From the IMG/VR virus record IMGVR_UViG_3300008266_000648, positions 1 to 20,214 of that record: a stretch of 20,214 bases of DNA. One strand, 5' to 3'. This stretch comes from a virus. Within the stretch, counting starts at the first letter, position 1, and each line of letters begins with the position of its first letter. Position numbers and translations under genes: made by a program. Positions 1 to 4,884 of the stretch are shown one piece after another. The notes below the pieces were generated by a model. It had not been told where the DNA came from and searched no databases. It was given only the letters and a program-made list of their open reading frames with translations.

Positions 1-29
1 ATCCCGTTTATCGTTGCTAGTAGTTCCAT
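1..29 (-). CDS. 5' end of a leftward gene, cut by the window edge
   Basis: An ATG on the minus strand (plus-strand cat at 27-29) opens a frame reading MELLATING and running off the left edge. Upstream on the minus strand is AGAAGGG, seven bases before the start, which is a good Shine-Dalgarno sequence. The next leftward gene (92-400) lies 62 bp upstream, so the two could share the leftward promoter at 441-469. The gap between them holds a small inverted repeat (TGAGCA at 56-61, TGCTCA at 73-78) with no T-run. Only nine codons are visible, so the function cannot be guessed; the call rests on start, ribosome-binding site and orientation. Confidence 0.5.
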
Positions 30-91
30 TAGTTTGCCCTTCTATTAGTAGTGGTTGAGCAGTTTATAGACTTGCTCAGGTCTAGGGTTGC

Positions 92-400
92 CTATTCGGC
101 TACTATGCCGTTCTTGTAATCGGCTAGGTTGACATACTGAGTATCAACTAACTTTTTACCGTCGTCAATAGTAATTGAGATACTGCCATCGTGGTGAACA
201 ATAAAGTCCTGACCTAGCAATTCCAGTGCCGACTGTAAAGCGTTCATAAGGTCTACTATACCTTTTCGGGTTAGGTAAAGGTCCTGTTCTGGCATACGGC
301 TATAAGGGTCGGTTATCCAACTTCTAACCTGAATTCTTACATCCGCTAGGTCGTATTCGCTATTTGTATCGAACACGATTACTTCTTGACTTACTAACAT
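92..400 (-). CDS. Hypothetical 102-aa acidic protein, leftward
   Basis: A complete minus-strand frame of 102 aa. The start ATG is preceded by AAGGG eight bases upstream. The protein is acidic, with predicted beta segments at both ends and an amphipathic helix near residues 45-65 (YLTRKGIVDLMNALQSALEL). No signal peptide, membrane segment or known motif is seen. It is transcribed away from the virion genes, from a promoter (441-469, minus) flanked by repeated GATAAC sites. It may therefore belong to an early or regulatory leftward operon, with the truncated gene at 1-29 following it. I do not recognise the family. It shows no helix-turn-helix, so it is not itself an obvious repressor. Confidence 0.75.
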   Translation of the reverse strand: MLVSQEVIVFDTNSEYDLADVRIQVRSWITDPYSRMPEQDLYLTRKGIVDLMNALQSALELLGQDFIVHHDGSISITIDDGKKLVDTQYVNLADYKNGIVAE

Positions 401-433
401 CTTTGTTGCCCTTATCTGCTAGGCAACTTCTTG

Positions 434-562
434 GATAACCCTTGTAGTTATCTCTCGTTTGCCTAACAAGATAACTCTATGCCCTAAACAGGATTATTCT
501 AGGGCCGTTATCAAATCGTTATCTCAGGGGGGGTAGGGTTAATTGTATAACGAAATGATAAC
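434..562. repeat. Six-copy GATAAC/GTTATC operator-like cluster
   Basis: GATAAC occurs at 434-439, 470-475 and 557-562; its complement GTTATC occurs at 447-452, 507-512 and 518-523. Two copies (507 and 518) are 11 bp apart, about one helical turn. The copies at 506-512, 517-523 and 557-563 share a further base (CGTTATC or GATAACG). A seventh GTTATC sits inside the leftward gene at 312-317, within a 10-bp sequence (311-320) that is the exact reverse complement of 431-440. Six copies of one hexamer in about 130 bp is far above chance expectation. Confidence 0.7.
441..469 (-). promoter_or_regulatory. Leftward promoter for the 102-aa gene
   Basis: On the minus strand, TTGTTA (plus 464-469) and TACAAG (plus 441-446) are separated by exactly 17 bases. 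Initiation would fall near 434-435, giving a leader of about 35 bases ahead of the ATG at 400. GATAAC-type hexamers touch the -35 box (470-475), touch the -10 box inside the spacer (447-452), and cover the expected start point (434-439), as expected for a repressed promoter. Confidence 0.6.
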
Positions 563-664
563 GGCACCAGTGCACAGAAACGGGTAGAGCCCTATTTTGG
601 CAGGCAGTAGCCTTTTTTAATATTTAATTGCTAGGTTTTGGCGGCCCAAGCTGTTTTTGGGAAC

Positions 665-693
665 TTGCATTGTTAACCGAAATGTGCTATATG
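665..693 (+). promoter_or_regulatory. Rightward promoter for the small-gene operon
   Basis: TTGCAT (665-670), a 17-base spacer, then TATATG (688-693) preceded by TG one base earlier (685-686), which gives an extended -10. Initiation would be near 700, leaving about 27 bases before ATG 727. It faces a run of ten co-directional genes. Confidence 0.5.
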
Positions 694-726
694 CTTAACT
701 TGCGGTTTCCCTGGTTTTAATAGATA

Positions 727-912
727 ATGGGAGATATGGAACCGAAGAAGAGTCAATTCGATAAAACCAAGGGGAAGGTTATTAACTTCCTTAAGTTTAA
801 AGATAAGAAGATAGCTGAGACTACGCCATTCGGTCCGATGAGCGCGTGGCAGGAAAAGCCTGAGAACCGTATCATCCACAAGTCTGTTCGTGAGGAGAGC
901 AAAGATGGCTAA
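727..912 (+). CDS. Hypothetical 61-aa basic protein, first gene of the operon
   Basis: A short Lys-rich protein with no recognised domain; the middle (KVINFLKFKDKK) is a basic amphipathic stretch and the C-terminus is hydrophilic. ATG 727 has no clear Shine-Dalgarno sequence. ATG 736 is an in-frame alternative, but the GGGAG ahead of it (729-733) is only two bases away, too close to work well. The gene is the first open frame behind the promoter at 665-693, and its stop overlaps the start of the next gene by 8 bp, which suggests translational coupling. Function unknown. Confidence 0.65.
   Translation: MGDMEPKKSQFDKTKGKVINFLKFKDKKIAETTPFGPMSAWQEKPENRIIHKSVREESKDG
892..897 (+). promoter_or_regulatory. 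Shine-Dalgarno GAGGAG fixing start 905
   Basis: GAGGAG lies seven bases before ATG 905. The frame is open from GTG 890, but that codon overlaps this ribosome-binding site and has none of its own, so translation most likely starts at 905. Confidence 0.75.
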
Positions 913-1225
913 TGTACCAAAACAATTTAGACGCGTAGCTAAAGAAGCTACCCTTCGAGCTAAGAGTTCTGCAAAAGGCTACAGCCCTAAACAAAAAAGT
1001 GCAGTGAATAAGATGCACAATGAGTACATAAGAGAATCCAACCGCGCTGATGCTCTAAGAGCTCGTGGTCAGGTAACAGAAGCTGACAACATCGAAAACA
1101 AAAAATCACGTAACGCTTCTATTCGCTTGGACGCTATGCTAAGTCCAAAGCTAGATAAAAAATTGCTTAGGGATTCCAACCCTGGACCACAGTCTGGGTT
1201 TTTAAGTAAGGAGAAAAAGAAGTAA
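905..1225 (+). CDS. Hypothetical 106-aa basic protein
   Basis: Begins MANVPKQFRRVAKEATLRAK. The protein is strongly basic and predicted mostly helical, with Arg/Lys spread along the whole length and a very basic C-terminus ending KEKKK. There are no cysteines and no membrane segment. The composition would suit nucleic-acid binding or a small virion-associated protein, but no family is recognised. The start overlaps the end of the 61-aa gene by 8 bp, and the stop overlaps the next start in a TAATG junction, so it is a central member of a translationally coupled operon. Confidence 0.75.
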   Translation: MANVPKQFRRVAKEATLRAKSSAKGYSPKQKSAVNKMHNEYIRESNRADALRARGQVTEADNIENKKSRNASIRLDAMLSPKLDKKLLRDSNPGPQSGFLSKEKKK

Positions 1226-1560
1226 TGGGAAATAGCAGAAACAAGAAGGCTCGTGAGATGCGGAAAGCTGGCCGCACAGCTGAGTTTACTCTTGGCACAG
1301 ATAAGCCGCATGGCTGGGATAACAAGCCTGGAAGCTCTACATATACCTTTGCTAATGGCTTGAGGGTAGGCGTAAGAGAAGACCAGCACAAAGTTATGGG
1401 CACCGGAGAACCAGGATTTCGCGGAGCTAGAGAGTGGCATCCAGCAGATAAAGCTGCCGGTGTTCAACCGCATAACACCTATATGGAGTATGCTGAAAAC
1501 TGTAAAAAGTGCGAAGCTTTAGATGATAGACACCCACAGTCCGACTCTCCTTGGAAGTAA
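1225..1560 (+). CDS. Hypothetical 111-aa protein with C-terminal CxxC
   Basis: Starts in a TAATG overlap with the gene before; AAGGAG (1208-1213) lies 11 bases upstream. The first 20 residues are basic. A Gly/Asn-rich middle follows, and a C-terminal NCKKCEALDDRHP segment places C93 and C96 two residues apart beside a histidine, which could bind a metal or be redox active. A single CxxC is not enough to define a zinc finger. No family recognised. The gene after it (1585-1917) also carries a CxxC, so the pair could be distant relatives or partners, but the sequences do not obviously align. Confidence 0.75.
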   Translation: MGNSRNKKAREMRKAGRTAEFTLGTDKPHGWDNKPGSSTYTFANGLRVGVREDQHKVMGTGEPGFRGAREWHPADKAAGVQPHNTYMEYAENCKKCEALDDRHPQSDSPWK

Positions 1561-1584
1561 AGTGTAGAGAGAGAGAAGCAATTA

Positions 1585-1917
1585 ATGAGTAAAAAGTCAA
1601 AAGCAGCTAACTCTGACGTAAAAGTAGGCGTAACTTGCTCTGTCTGCGACTCTGATAAAACGAGAGCTAGAATAAATAAATCTGGTTTTGACCCCTATAA
1701 AGATGGTTGGTATGCTGTCCCTAAAAAGAGTGGGGTTAGGGGAGTATCAGACACCTATACGGCTGCCGCTGAGAACATCCATAGGGAAAATGGGGCTCAT
1801 AAGCAAATGCTGTCTATAGCGCATATGGAAGACACCGCAAATAAACGTCCTCCACGCGAACCTGAAATATCTGGCAGATTGATAGATTTCACTCATGGCA
1901 AGGACCACAACGACTAA
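1585..1917 (+). CDS. Hypothetical 110-aa protein with N-terminal CxxC
   Basis: ATG 1585 follows a GA-rich leader (GAGAGAG) that could act as a weak ribosome-binding site. Residues 18-21 (CSVC) form a CxxC close to the N-terminus. After this come a basic stretch (DKTRARINK), an aromatic GWYAVP motif and a helical His/Ala segment (TYTAAAENIHRENGAH). The C-terminus is Pro/Arg-rich, then acidic. No signal peptide or membrane segment. The family is not recognised. The true start of the next gene (GTG 1943) leaves a 25-bp gap that carries that gene's ribosome-binding site. Confidence 0.75.
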   Translation: MSKKSKAANSDVKVGVTCSVCDSDKTRARINKSGFDPYKDGWYAVPKKSGVRGVSDTYTAAAENIHRENGAHKQMLSIAHMEDTANKRPPREPEISGRLIDFTHGKDHND

Positions 1918-1928
1918 TGAAGCTGCGC

Positions 1929-1935
1929 GGAGGAG
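1929..1935 (+). promoter_or_regulatory. Perfect Shine-Dalgarno GGAGGAG deciding GTG start 1943
   Basis: GGAGGAG sits exactly seven bases before GTG 1943. The in-frame ATG at 1895 overlaps the previous gene, has no ribosome-binding site, and would add only a low-complexity Thr/Arg-rich leader, so GTG 1943 is the likely start. Confidence 0.8.
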
Positions 1936-1942
1936 ACGAGTA

Positions 1943-2227
1943 GTGCCAAGAAACAATGCCGACTTCATAGGCGGTATGCTACATGGCTCCACTCAAAACT
2001 TCAAACCTGGAGACATCATTGAACCACGCACTGCAGGTAAAAATACATCCGACCTTGTAGCTTGGGCCTCAAATAGCTCCCACGCTGCCAAGCTTTATGG
2101 CGGCGAAGGTGCTAAGGTGTATGTAGTAAAGCCAATAGGTAAACATGAGACCCTGCCTGGCCCACGTATCGATGAAGAACACTACATGTCTCGTCAAGGA
2201 TTTAGAGTCATAGGAGAACACAAGTGA
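1943..2227 (+). CDS. Putative Arr-like (rifampin-type) ADP-ribosyltransferase, 94 aa
   Basis: From GTG 1943 the 94-aa protein resembles the small Arr family (rifampin ADP-ribosyltransferase). The hallmarks in order are MLHGS (H14 in the position of the catalytic His of the HGT motif), FKPGDIIEP (residues 20-28), a beta-strand and helix VAWASNSSHAAKLYG (39-53), AKVYVVKPIG (57-66), and a C-terminal YMSRQGFRVIGE (81-92) matching the YRS...L.IVGE end of Arr. Family enzymes move ADP-ribose from NAD+ to a substrate. The Arr aromatic Tyr is replaced by an Ala/Trp position, and the segment holding the family's Asp (DDPN in Arr) is shortened here to ETLPG, so activity or target may differ. It lies among small unknown genes, ending in a GTGA overlap with the next. 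Confidence 0.65.
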   Translation: MPRNNADFIGGMLHGSTQNFKPGDIIEPRTAGKNTSDLVAWASNSSHAAKLYGGEGAKVYVVKPIGKHETLPGPRIDEEHYMSRQGFRVIGEHK

Positions 2228-2451
2228 AGCCACGCGGACTAAATGAAGAATTTGCACGCGGCCGTGCGCCCGAGGTGCACCAAGTACTAGGTGTATTCAC
2301 CCAAAATAATGCCGTTTTAGGCTTAGATGTCATGGGGGCCCGTAGAATTAATGATAGAATCTTTACAGGTCCACGAGGAGCTGTTCAGAGGTATACTACT
2401 TCAGTAGCAGCAACTAATGTGGCTCAAACACCTTACGGGAGTGCACAATGA
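2224..2451 (+). CDS. Hypothetical 75-aa protein, GTG start
   Basis: The GTG start overlaps the stop of the Arr-like gene by four bases (GTGA), with AGGAG upstream inside that gene, so translation is probably coupled. The protein is Arg/Gly-rich with a hydrophobic middle (VLGVFTQNNAVLGLDVMGAR) and a Thr/Ala-rich tail. No membrane segment, signal or known motif is clear. The stop overlaps the next ATG (ATGA). Function unknown; the tight coupling on both sides is the main reason to accept it. Confidence 0.65.
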   Translation: MKPRGLNEEFARGRAPEVHQVLGVFTQNNAVLGLDVMGARRINDRIFTGPRGAVQRYTTSVAATNVAQTPYGSAQ

Positions 2452-2636
2452 TTCCAAATAATTCACAATTTTCTAAACCACCAGTTGACCCAGAAGAGCT
2501 AAAGCGTTACGGGGTTACTGAGGACGAGTACCACGATATAATGGGAAATCAGCCAAATGAGCCTCTAACCCAGGAACAAATGGAAGAGATGTACCAAGCA
2601 GAACTTAAGAAGCAGTCCAAGAAAGAGGAAAAATAA
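2448..2636 (+). CDS. Hypothetical 62-aa acidic/helical protein
   Basis: Starts within an ATGA overlap. The 62-aa product has a Pro-rich N-terminus (FSKPPVDPEELKRYGVTEDE) and a charged C-terminal helix (LTQEQMEEMYQAELKKQSKK), rich in Glu and Lys and possibly coiled coil. The residue pattern (EELKRYGVTEDEY) is soluble, with no cysteine or membrane segment. It ends in a one-base TAATG overlap with the next gene. No family recognised. Confidence 0.65.
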   Translation: MIPNNSQFSKPPVDPEELKRYGVTEDEYHDIMGNQPNEPLTQEQMEEMYQAELKKQSKKEEK

Positions 2637-2926
2637 TGTACCCAAACAAGCCTCAAATGAGTGAAGGCGACAAGATGGAAAGAGCAAACGCGTCTCTTTT
2701 AGGCTTCTTGCCATCAAAGTTTGCAAAAGCAACCAAAAAGCAGGCAGCTGCTAAAGAGCTTTACAAAAAGAATATCGCTGAGCACGCTGTTCGTACCGCT
2801 ACCGTTCAAGACCTTATGAAAGAATACAAGGAAGACCCTAAAGCCGCTACAGAGATTGACGCTTCAGCCGTTGGTCGCGCACGCCGCGGTGAGCCTTCTG
2901 TATACCGTACTTCTAAAGACCTCTAG
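2636..2926 (+). CDS. Hypothetical 96-aa basic helical protein
   Basis: Starts in a TAATG junction with the gene before. The 96-aa product is Ala/Lys-rich and predicted largely helical (FAKATKKQAAAKELYKKN, VQDLMKEYKEDPKAA), ending with an Arg-rich segment (VGRARRGEPSVYRTSKDL). It carries no cysteine or membrane segment. Its TAG stop is embedded in the TAGGAG ribosome-binding site of the following HNH gene, an economical arrangement also seen before the two long fibre genes. The function is unknown. Confidence 0.7.
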   Translation: MYPNKPQMSEGDKMERANASLLGFLPSKFAKATKKQAAAKELYKKNIAEHAVRTATVQDLMKEYKEDPKAATEIDASAVGRARRGEPSVYRTSKDL

Positions 2927-2934
2927 GAGAAATA

Positions 2935-3267
2935 ATGGCAGCAAAAAAGCCAGCTAAAAAGAAGCCTCGTACCCTTGCCGGTACTTCGGGCGGTAAAAAA
3001 GTTTATGGCCCATTTAAGGGTTCTAAGAAAAACGGTGGACGTCCTATGATGTCTATTCTTAACCCAGATGGCTCACGTACTTCTATCTCAGCTGCTCGCT
3101 ATCAGTATGAGAAGAAAAACGGTAAGTTGCCTAAGAACGTGGATGTTGACCACAAGGACAATAACCACTCTAATGACAAGTCTAGTAACCTGCGTGCCTT
3201 AAAGCATGGTAAGAACACCGCTAAGGAAAACAAGCGCCGCGCAGGTAAGAAAGAAAACGAAAAGTAA
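2935..3267 (+). CDS. HNH endonuclease (HNH_3-like), 110 aa
   Basis: Residues 1-35 are a Lys-rich basic tail (KKPAKKKPRT). Residues 24-60 carry the strand pattern common before phage HNH cores (VYGPFKGSKKNGGR, then DGSRTSISAARYQYEK). The core is VDVDHKDNNHSNDKSSNL (69-86), with D72-H73 as the catalytic pair, N85 as the central Asn, and H91/N94 as the final metal-binding position. Family members nick or cut DNA with a beta-beta-alpha-metal fold. Some act as free-standing homing endonucleases, others assist terminase at packaging. It lies about 4.4 kb before the terminase in an operon of small genes, so either role is possible. TAGGAG precedes the ATG. Confidence 0.82.
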   Translation: MAAKKPAKKKPRTLAGTSGGKKVYGPFKGSKKNGGRPMMSILNPDGSRTSISAARYQYEKKNGKLPKNVDVDHKDNNHSNDKSSNLRALKHGKNTAKENKRRAGKKENEK

Positions 3268-3506
3268 TGTTTCCAGAAGGTGCCCAATTTGACATGGGCA
3301 AAGACGGTGAGCTTAAGCATTTAGATGCTAAGGGAGTATCTGACGTAACTCCAAAGAACATGTTTGCCGATTTTACCGTTACCCACAAGGATACGGGCAA
3401 GGTAATTATGCGTGGGAGCCAAATAAACACGCCTGGTGCCCGTGCTCACATTGAAAAAGAATCTCGTCCGCACACTGTAACTTGGAATAGCGACGCTGAA
3501 AAATAA
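3267..3506 (+). CDS. Hypothetical 79-aa protein, last gene of the operon
   Basis: Starts in a TAATG overlap with the HNH gene. The 79-aa product alternates beta-type segments (MFADFTVTHKDTGKVIMRG) with charged turns, and looks like a compact beta-rich domain with a hydrophilic C-terminus. No metal-binding or catalytic motif is visible. An AT-rich inverted repeat follows its stop directly, so transcription may weaken here. No family recognised; coupling to the HNH gene suggests only co-expression. Confidence 0.7.
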   Translation: MFPEGAQFDMGKDGELKHLDAKGVSDVTPKNMFADFTVTHKDTGKVIMRGSQINTPGARAHIEKESRPHTVTWNSDAEK

Positions 3507-3526
3507 TTCTATTTAGTTAGAATTTT
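3505..3526 (+). terminator. Weak AT-rich hairpin after the small-gene operon
   Basis: AATTCTA (3505-3511) and TAGAATT (3518-3524) form a perfect 7-bp stem around a six-base loop, followed by two more T residues (four Ts in a row, 3523-3526). The stem is A/T-rich, so it would be at best a weak intrinsic terminator. Confidence 0.35.
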
Positions 3527-3554
3527 GCCCCCCTGCTTGCCATACTAGTTATAG
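3525..3554 (+). promoter_or_regulatory. Candidate promoter for the 396-aa protein
   Basis: TTGCCC (3525-3530) and TTATAG (3549-3554) are 18 bases apart. The -10 match is imperfect. Support comes from context: the following gene is isolated, is bounded by a strong terminator, and uses codons unlike the accessory genes around it. Confidence 0.4.
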
Positions 3555-3570
3555 CGTCCCGACGGGGACG
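3555..3570 (+). other. Perfect GC-rich leader hairpin before the 396-aa gene
   Basis: CGTCCC (3555-3560), loop GACG, and GGGACG (3565-3570) form a perfect 6-bp stem. No T-run follows, so it is not a normal terminator. If transcription starts near 3560 the hairpin sits at the 5' end of the mRNA, where it could protect the transcript. The ATG at 3608 has only a weak GA-rich ribosome-binding site. Confidence 0.55.
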
Positions 3571-3607
3571 TACTCATCCCTATTCTCTAGAGAAAGAAAT
3601 ATAAATT

Positions 3608-4798
3608 ATGCCGAATAACATCGGAAATCCTACAGATAGTTCGGGTGCAAACGCAGTTGATTTTGTATGGGGTAATCTACCTCTACAGCCAAACGACGAG
3701 CGTGCTGCAACCGCAACTCAGACAGGTGGCTTGGTCACCTACAGCATCACTGCCGCAAGCGCAAGCTCCGGTACTGTAACTTACACAGCTACAAACTCAC
3801 TTTCAGTAGGTCAGGTAATTAACATTTCTGGTCTTACTAACGGAAAGTTCAACCTAGGTAACGTATCAGTCGCTACTACTAGCTCAAGCCAGTTCACTGT
3901 AAAAAGTGCTGCAGCTGACGGTGAAAGCTCTTTGTCAACCCAGACTGGAACTGTTACTGTTGTAACAGGTGCAGACCGCTACTGGTCACAGACTACCAAG
4001 TCTGCAAGCGCTCGCCTAAACCCTGCTTTGGACAACCACAGCATTGTTGAAGCAGACTGGGCCGGTTACCCTGCTTACACCCCAGCAGTTGGAAACTTCA
4101 TTGTTACCGCCGCTACTGGTGACGGAACAACCGTAACCTATACTTCACAGAACAAGCTAGCTGCTGGTGACGTTGTTAACGTTACTGGTCTTACTGTTAG
4201 CGCGTTTAACCTATCTAGCGCTACTGTTGCTACCGCAAACGCTGTTTCATTTACTGTAACTGACGCAGCAGGTTCTGGTGTTACTGTTACCGGACAGACT
4301 GGTAAAGTACAGGCTACCAACGCTCTTACTGCGTACGACGGTGCTGGCGAAGGAAACATCCTTGTTCCTAACGTACTCGGTCTAACCACTGCTAACGCAC
4401 TTGACGGTCTACAGGACCAGGGCTTCGAGCTAGCTAACATTACTAACACCACTGGCGTTACTAACACCGCTACTCAGCTAACTAGAATCAACGTGACTAC
4501 CACTACAGCTGCTACTGTATACGTAACTGGCGGTACCGGTACCTGGCCAGTAGGCACTAAGGTCACTATCGCTGCTGGTACAGGAGTTCCGACTGCTCTA
4601 GTCGGTACCTGGTCAATTACCGGTGGTAGCGGAAGCACCCTAGTTATCGCAGGTTCAGGATGGACTGTAGCCGACACCGGCGCAATCACTCCAGGAACTG
4701 TCCTAACAGGTGCCGCTGGTACTGTAAAGACTCAGAGTGCCGCTGCAAACTCTGCAGTTGCTACAACTGGAACCATCACGATTACTTCGTGGGCTTAA
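3608..4798 (+). CDS. Putative virion surface protein, beta repeats plus PASTA-like segment
   Basis: A 396-aa Thr/Ala/Gly/Val-rich protein, almost cysteine-free in style and beta-rich. Residues 1-43 (DFVWGNLPLQPNDERA) and 122-160 (DRYWSQTTK, DNHSIVEADWAGYPAY) look like one conserved head domain split by repeat A (about 46-118). Repeat B follows at about 164-235. Both repeats share the pattern VTYT...L..G.VVN(I/V)(S/T)GLT...FNL, VAT, and (Q/S)FTV. Residues 251-283 (NILVPNVLGLTTANALDGLQ, QGFEL) match a PASTA domain, a fold that binds peptidoglycan in bacterial kinases and penicillin-binding proteins. A third beta domain follows (about 292-373). Codon choice resembles the major capsid gene, and the gene has its own promoter and terminator, so I infer an abundant decoration, head-fibre or tail protein. 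Exact role unproven. Confidence 0.65.
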   Translation: MPNNIGNPTDSSGANAVDFVWGNLPLQPNDERAATATQTGGLVTYSITAASASSGTVTYTATNSLSVGQVINISGLTNGKFNLGNVSVATTSSSQFTVKSAAADGESSLSTQTGTVTVVTGADRYWSQTTKSASARLNPALDNHSIVEADWAGYPAYTPAVGNFIVTAATGDGTTVTYTSQNKLAAGDVVNVTGLTVSAFNLSSATVATANAVSFTVTDAAGSGVTVTGQTGKVQATNALTAYDGAGEGNILVPNVLGLTTANALDGLQDQGFELANITNTTGVTNTATQLTRINVTTTTAATVYVTGGTGTWPVGTKVTIAAGTGVPTALVGTWSITGGSGSTLVIAGSGWTVADTGAITPGTVLTGAAGTVKTQSAAANSAVATTGTITITSWA

Positions 4799-4815
4799 TC
4801 AGCCAATTAGAGAGA

Positions 4816-4845
4816 CCCCAGCCAAACGGCTGGGGTTTTTCTTTT
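4816..4845 (+). terminator. Strong intrinsic terminator after the 396-aa gene
   Basis: CCCCAGCC (4816-4823), loop AAAC, and GGCTGGGG (4828-4835) form a perfect 8-bp GC-rich stem followed by TTTTTCTTTT. This is the clearest terminator in the window and isolates the 396-aa gene from the block downstream. Confidence 0.93.
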
Positions 4846-4871
4846 GACTAGCGTAATTTATTATTTAGAGA

Positions 4872-4877
4872 TACAAT
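4872..4877 (+). promoter_or_regulatory. TACAAT -10 box placing the start at ATG 4885 (leaderless)
   Basis: TACAAT ends seven bases before ATG 4885, so transcription would begin at or next to the A of the start codon. No Shine-Dalgarno sequence is present. A TTGACT at 4844-4849 is 22 bases upstream, too far for an ordinary -35 box. The same layout recurs at 20197-20209. Confidence 0.65.
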
Positions 4878-4884
4878 CGTACTT

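Larger units (their letters stand above)
401..726. other. Divergent intergenic control region (326 bp)
   Basis: No gene is seen here. The region separates leftward and rightward transcription. It holds a leftward promoter (441-469), a cluster of GATAAC/GTTATC hexamers (434-562) and a rightward promoter (665-693). It also holds an imperfect inverted repeat related to TTGCCTARCA(A)GATAA (411-426 against 459-475), a seven-G run at 527-533, and CCCAA/TTGGG (645-649, 657-661) just before the rightward -35 box. A second leftward TACAAT box lies at 542-547 (plus strand ATTGTA). No tRNA cloverleaf was found. A replication origin is conceivable because of the repeats, but operators fit better because they sit on promoter elements. 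Confidence 0.7.

Noticed and set aside
434-562. CRISPR-like array
   Set aside because: Repeat units are only six bases and in both orientations; spacing is irregular.
593-622. GGC...GCC stem with T6 as a terminator in the divergent region
   Set aside because: The stem is only three pairs; too weak to support.
401-726. tRNA or structured RNA gene in the divergent region
   Set aside because: No cloverleaf, T-loop or anticodon stem pattern was found on either strand.
1167-1473. Minus-strand frames opposite the 111-aa gene
   Set aside because: Compete with a tightly coupled plus-strand gene; no signals face leftward here.
4138-4467. Minus-strand 109-aa frame inside the 396-aa gene
   Set aside because: Shadow of a beta-rich gene with a strong family pattern on the plus strand.
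4844-4849. TTGACT as -35 for the TACAAT box at 4872
   Set aside because: The spacer would be 22 bases, and the hexamer overlaps the T-run of the terminator.
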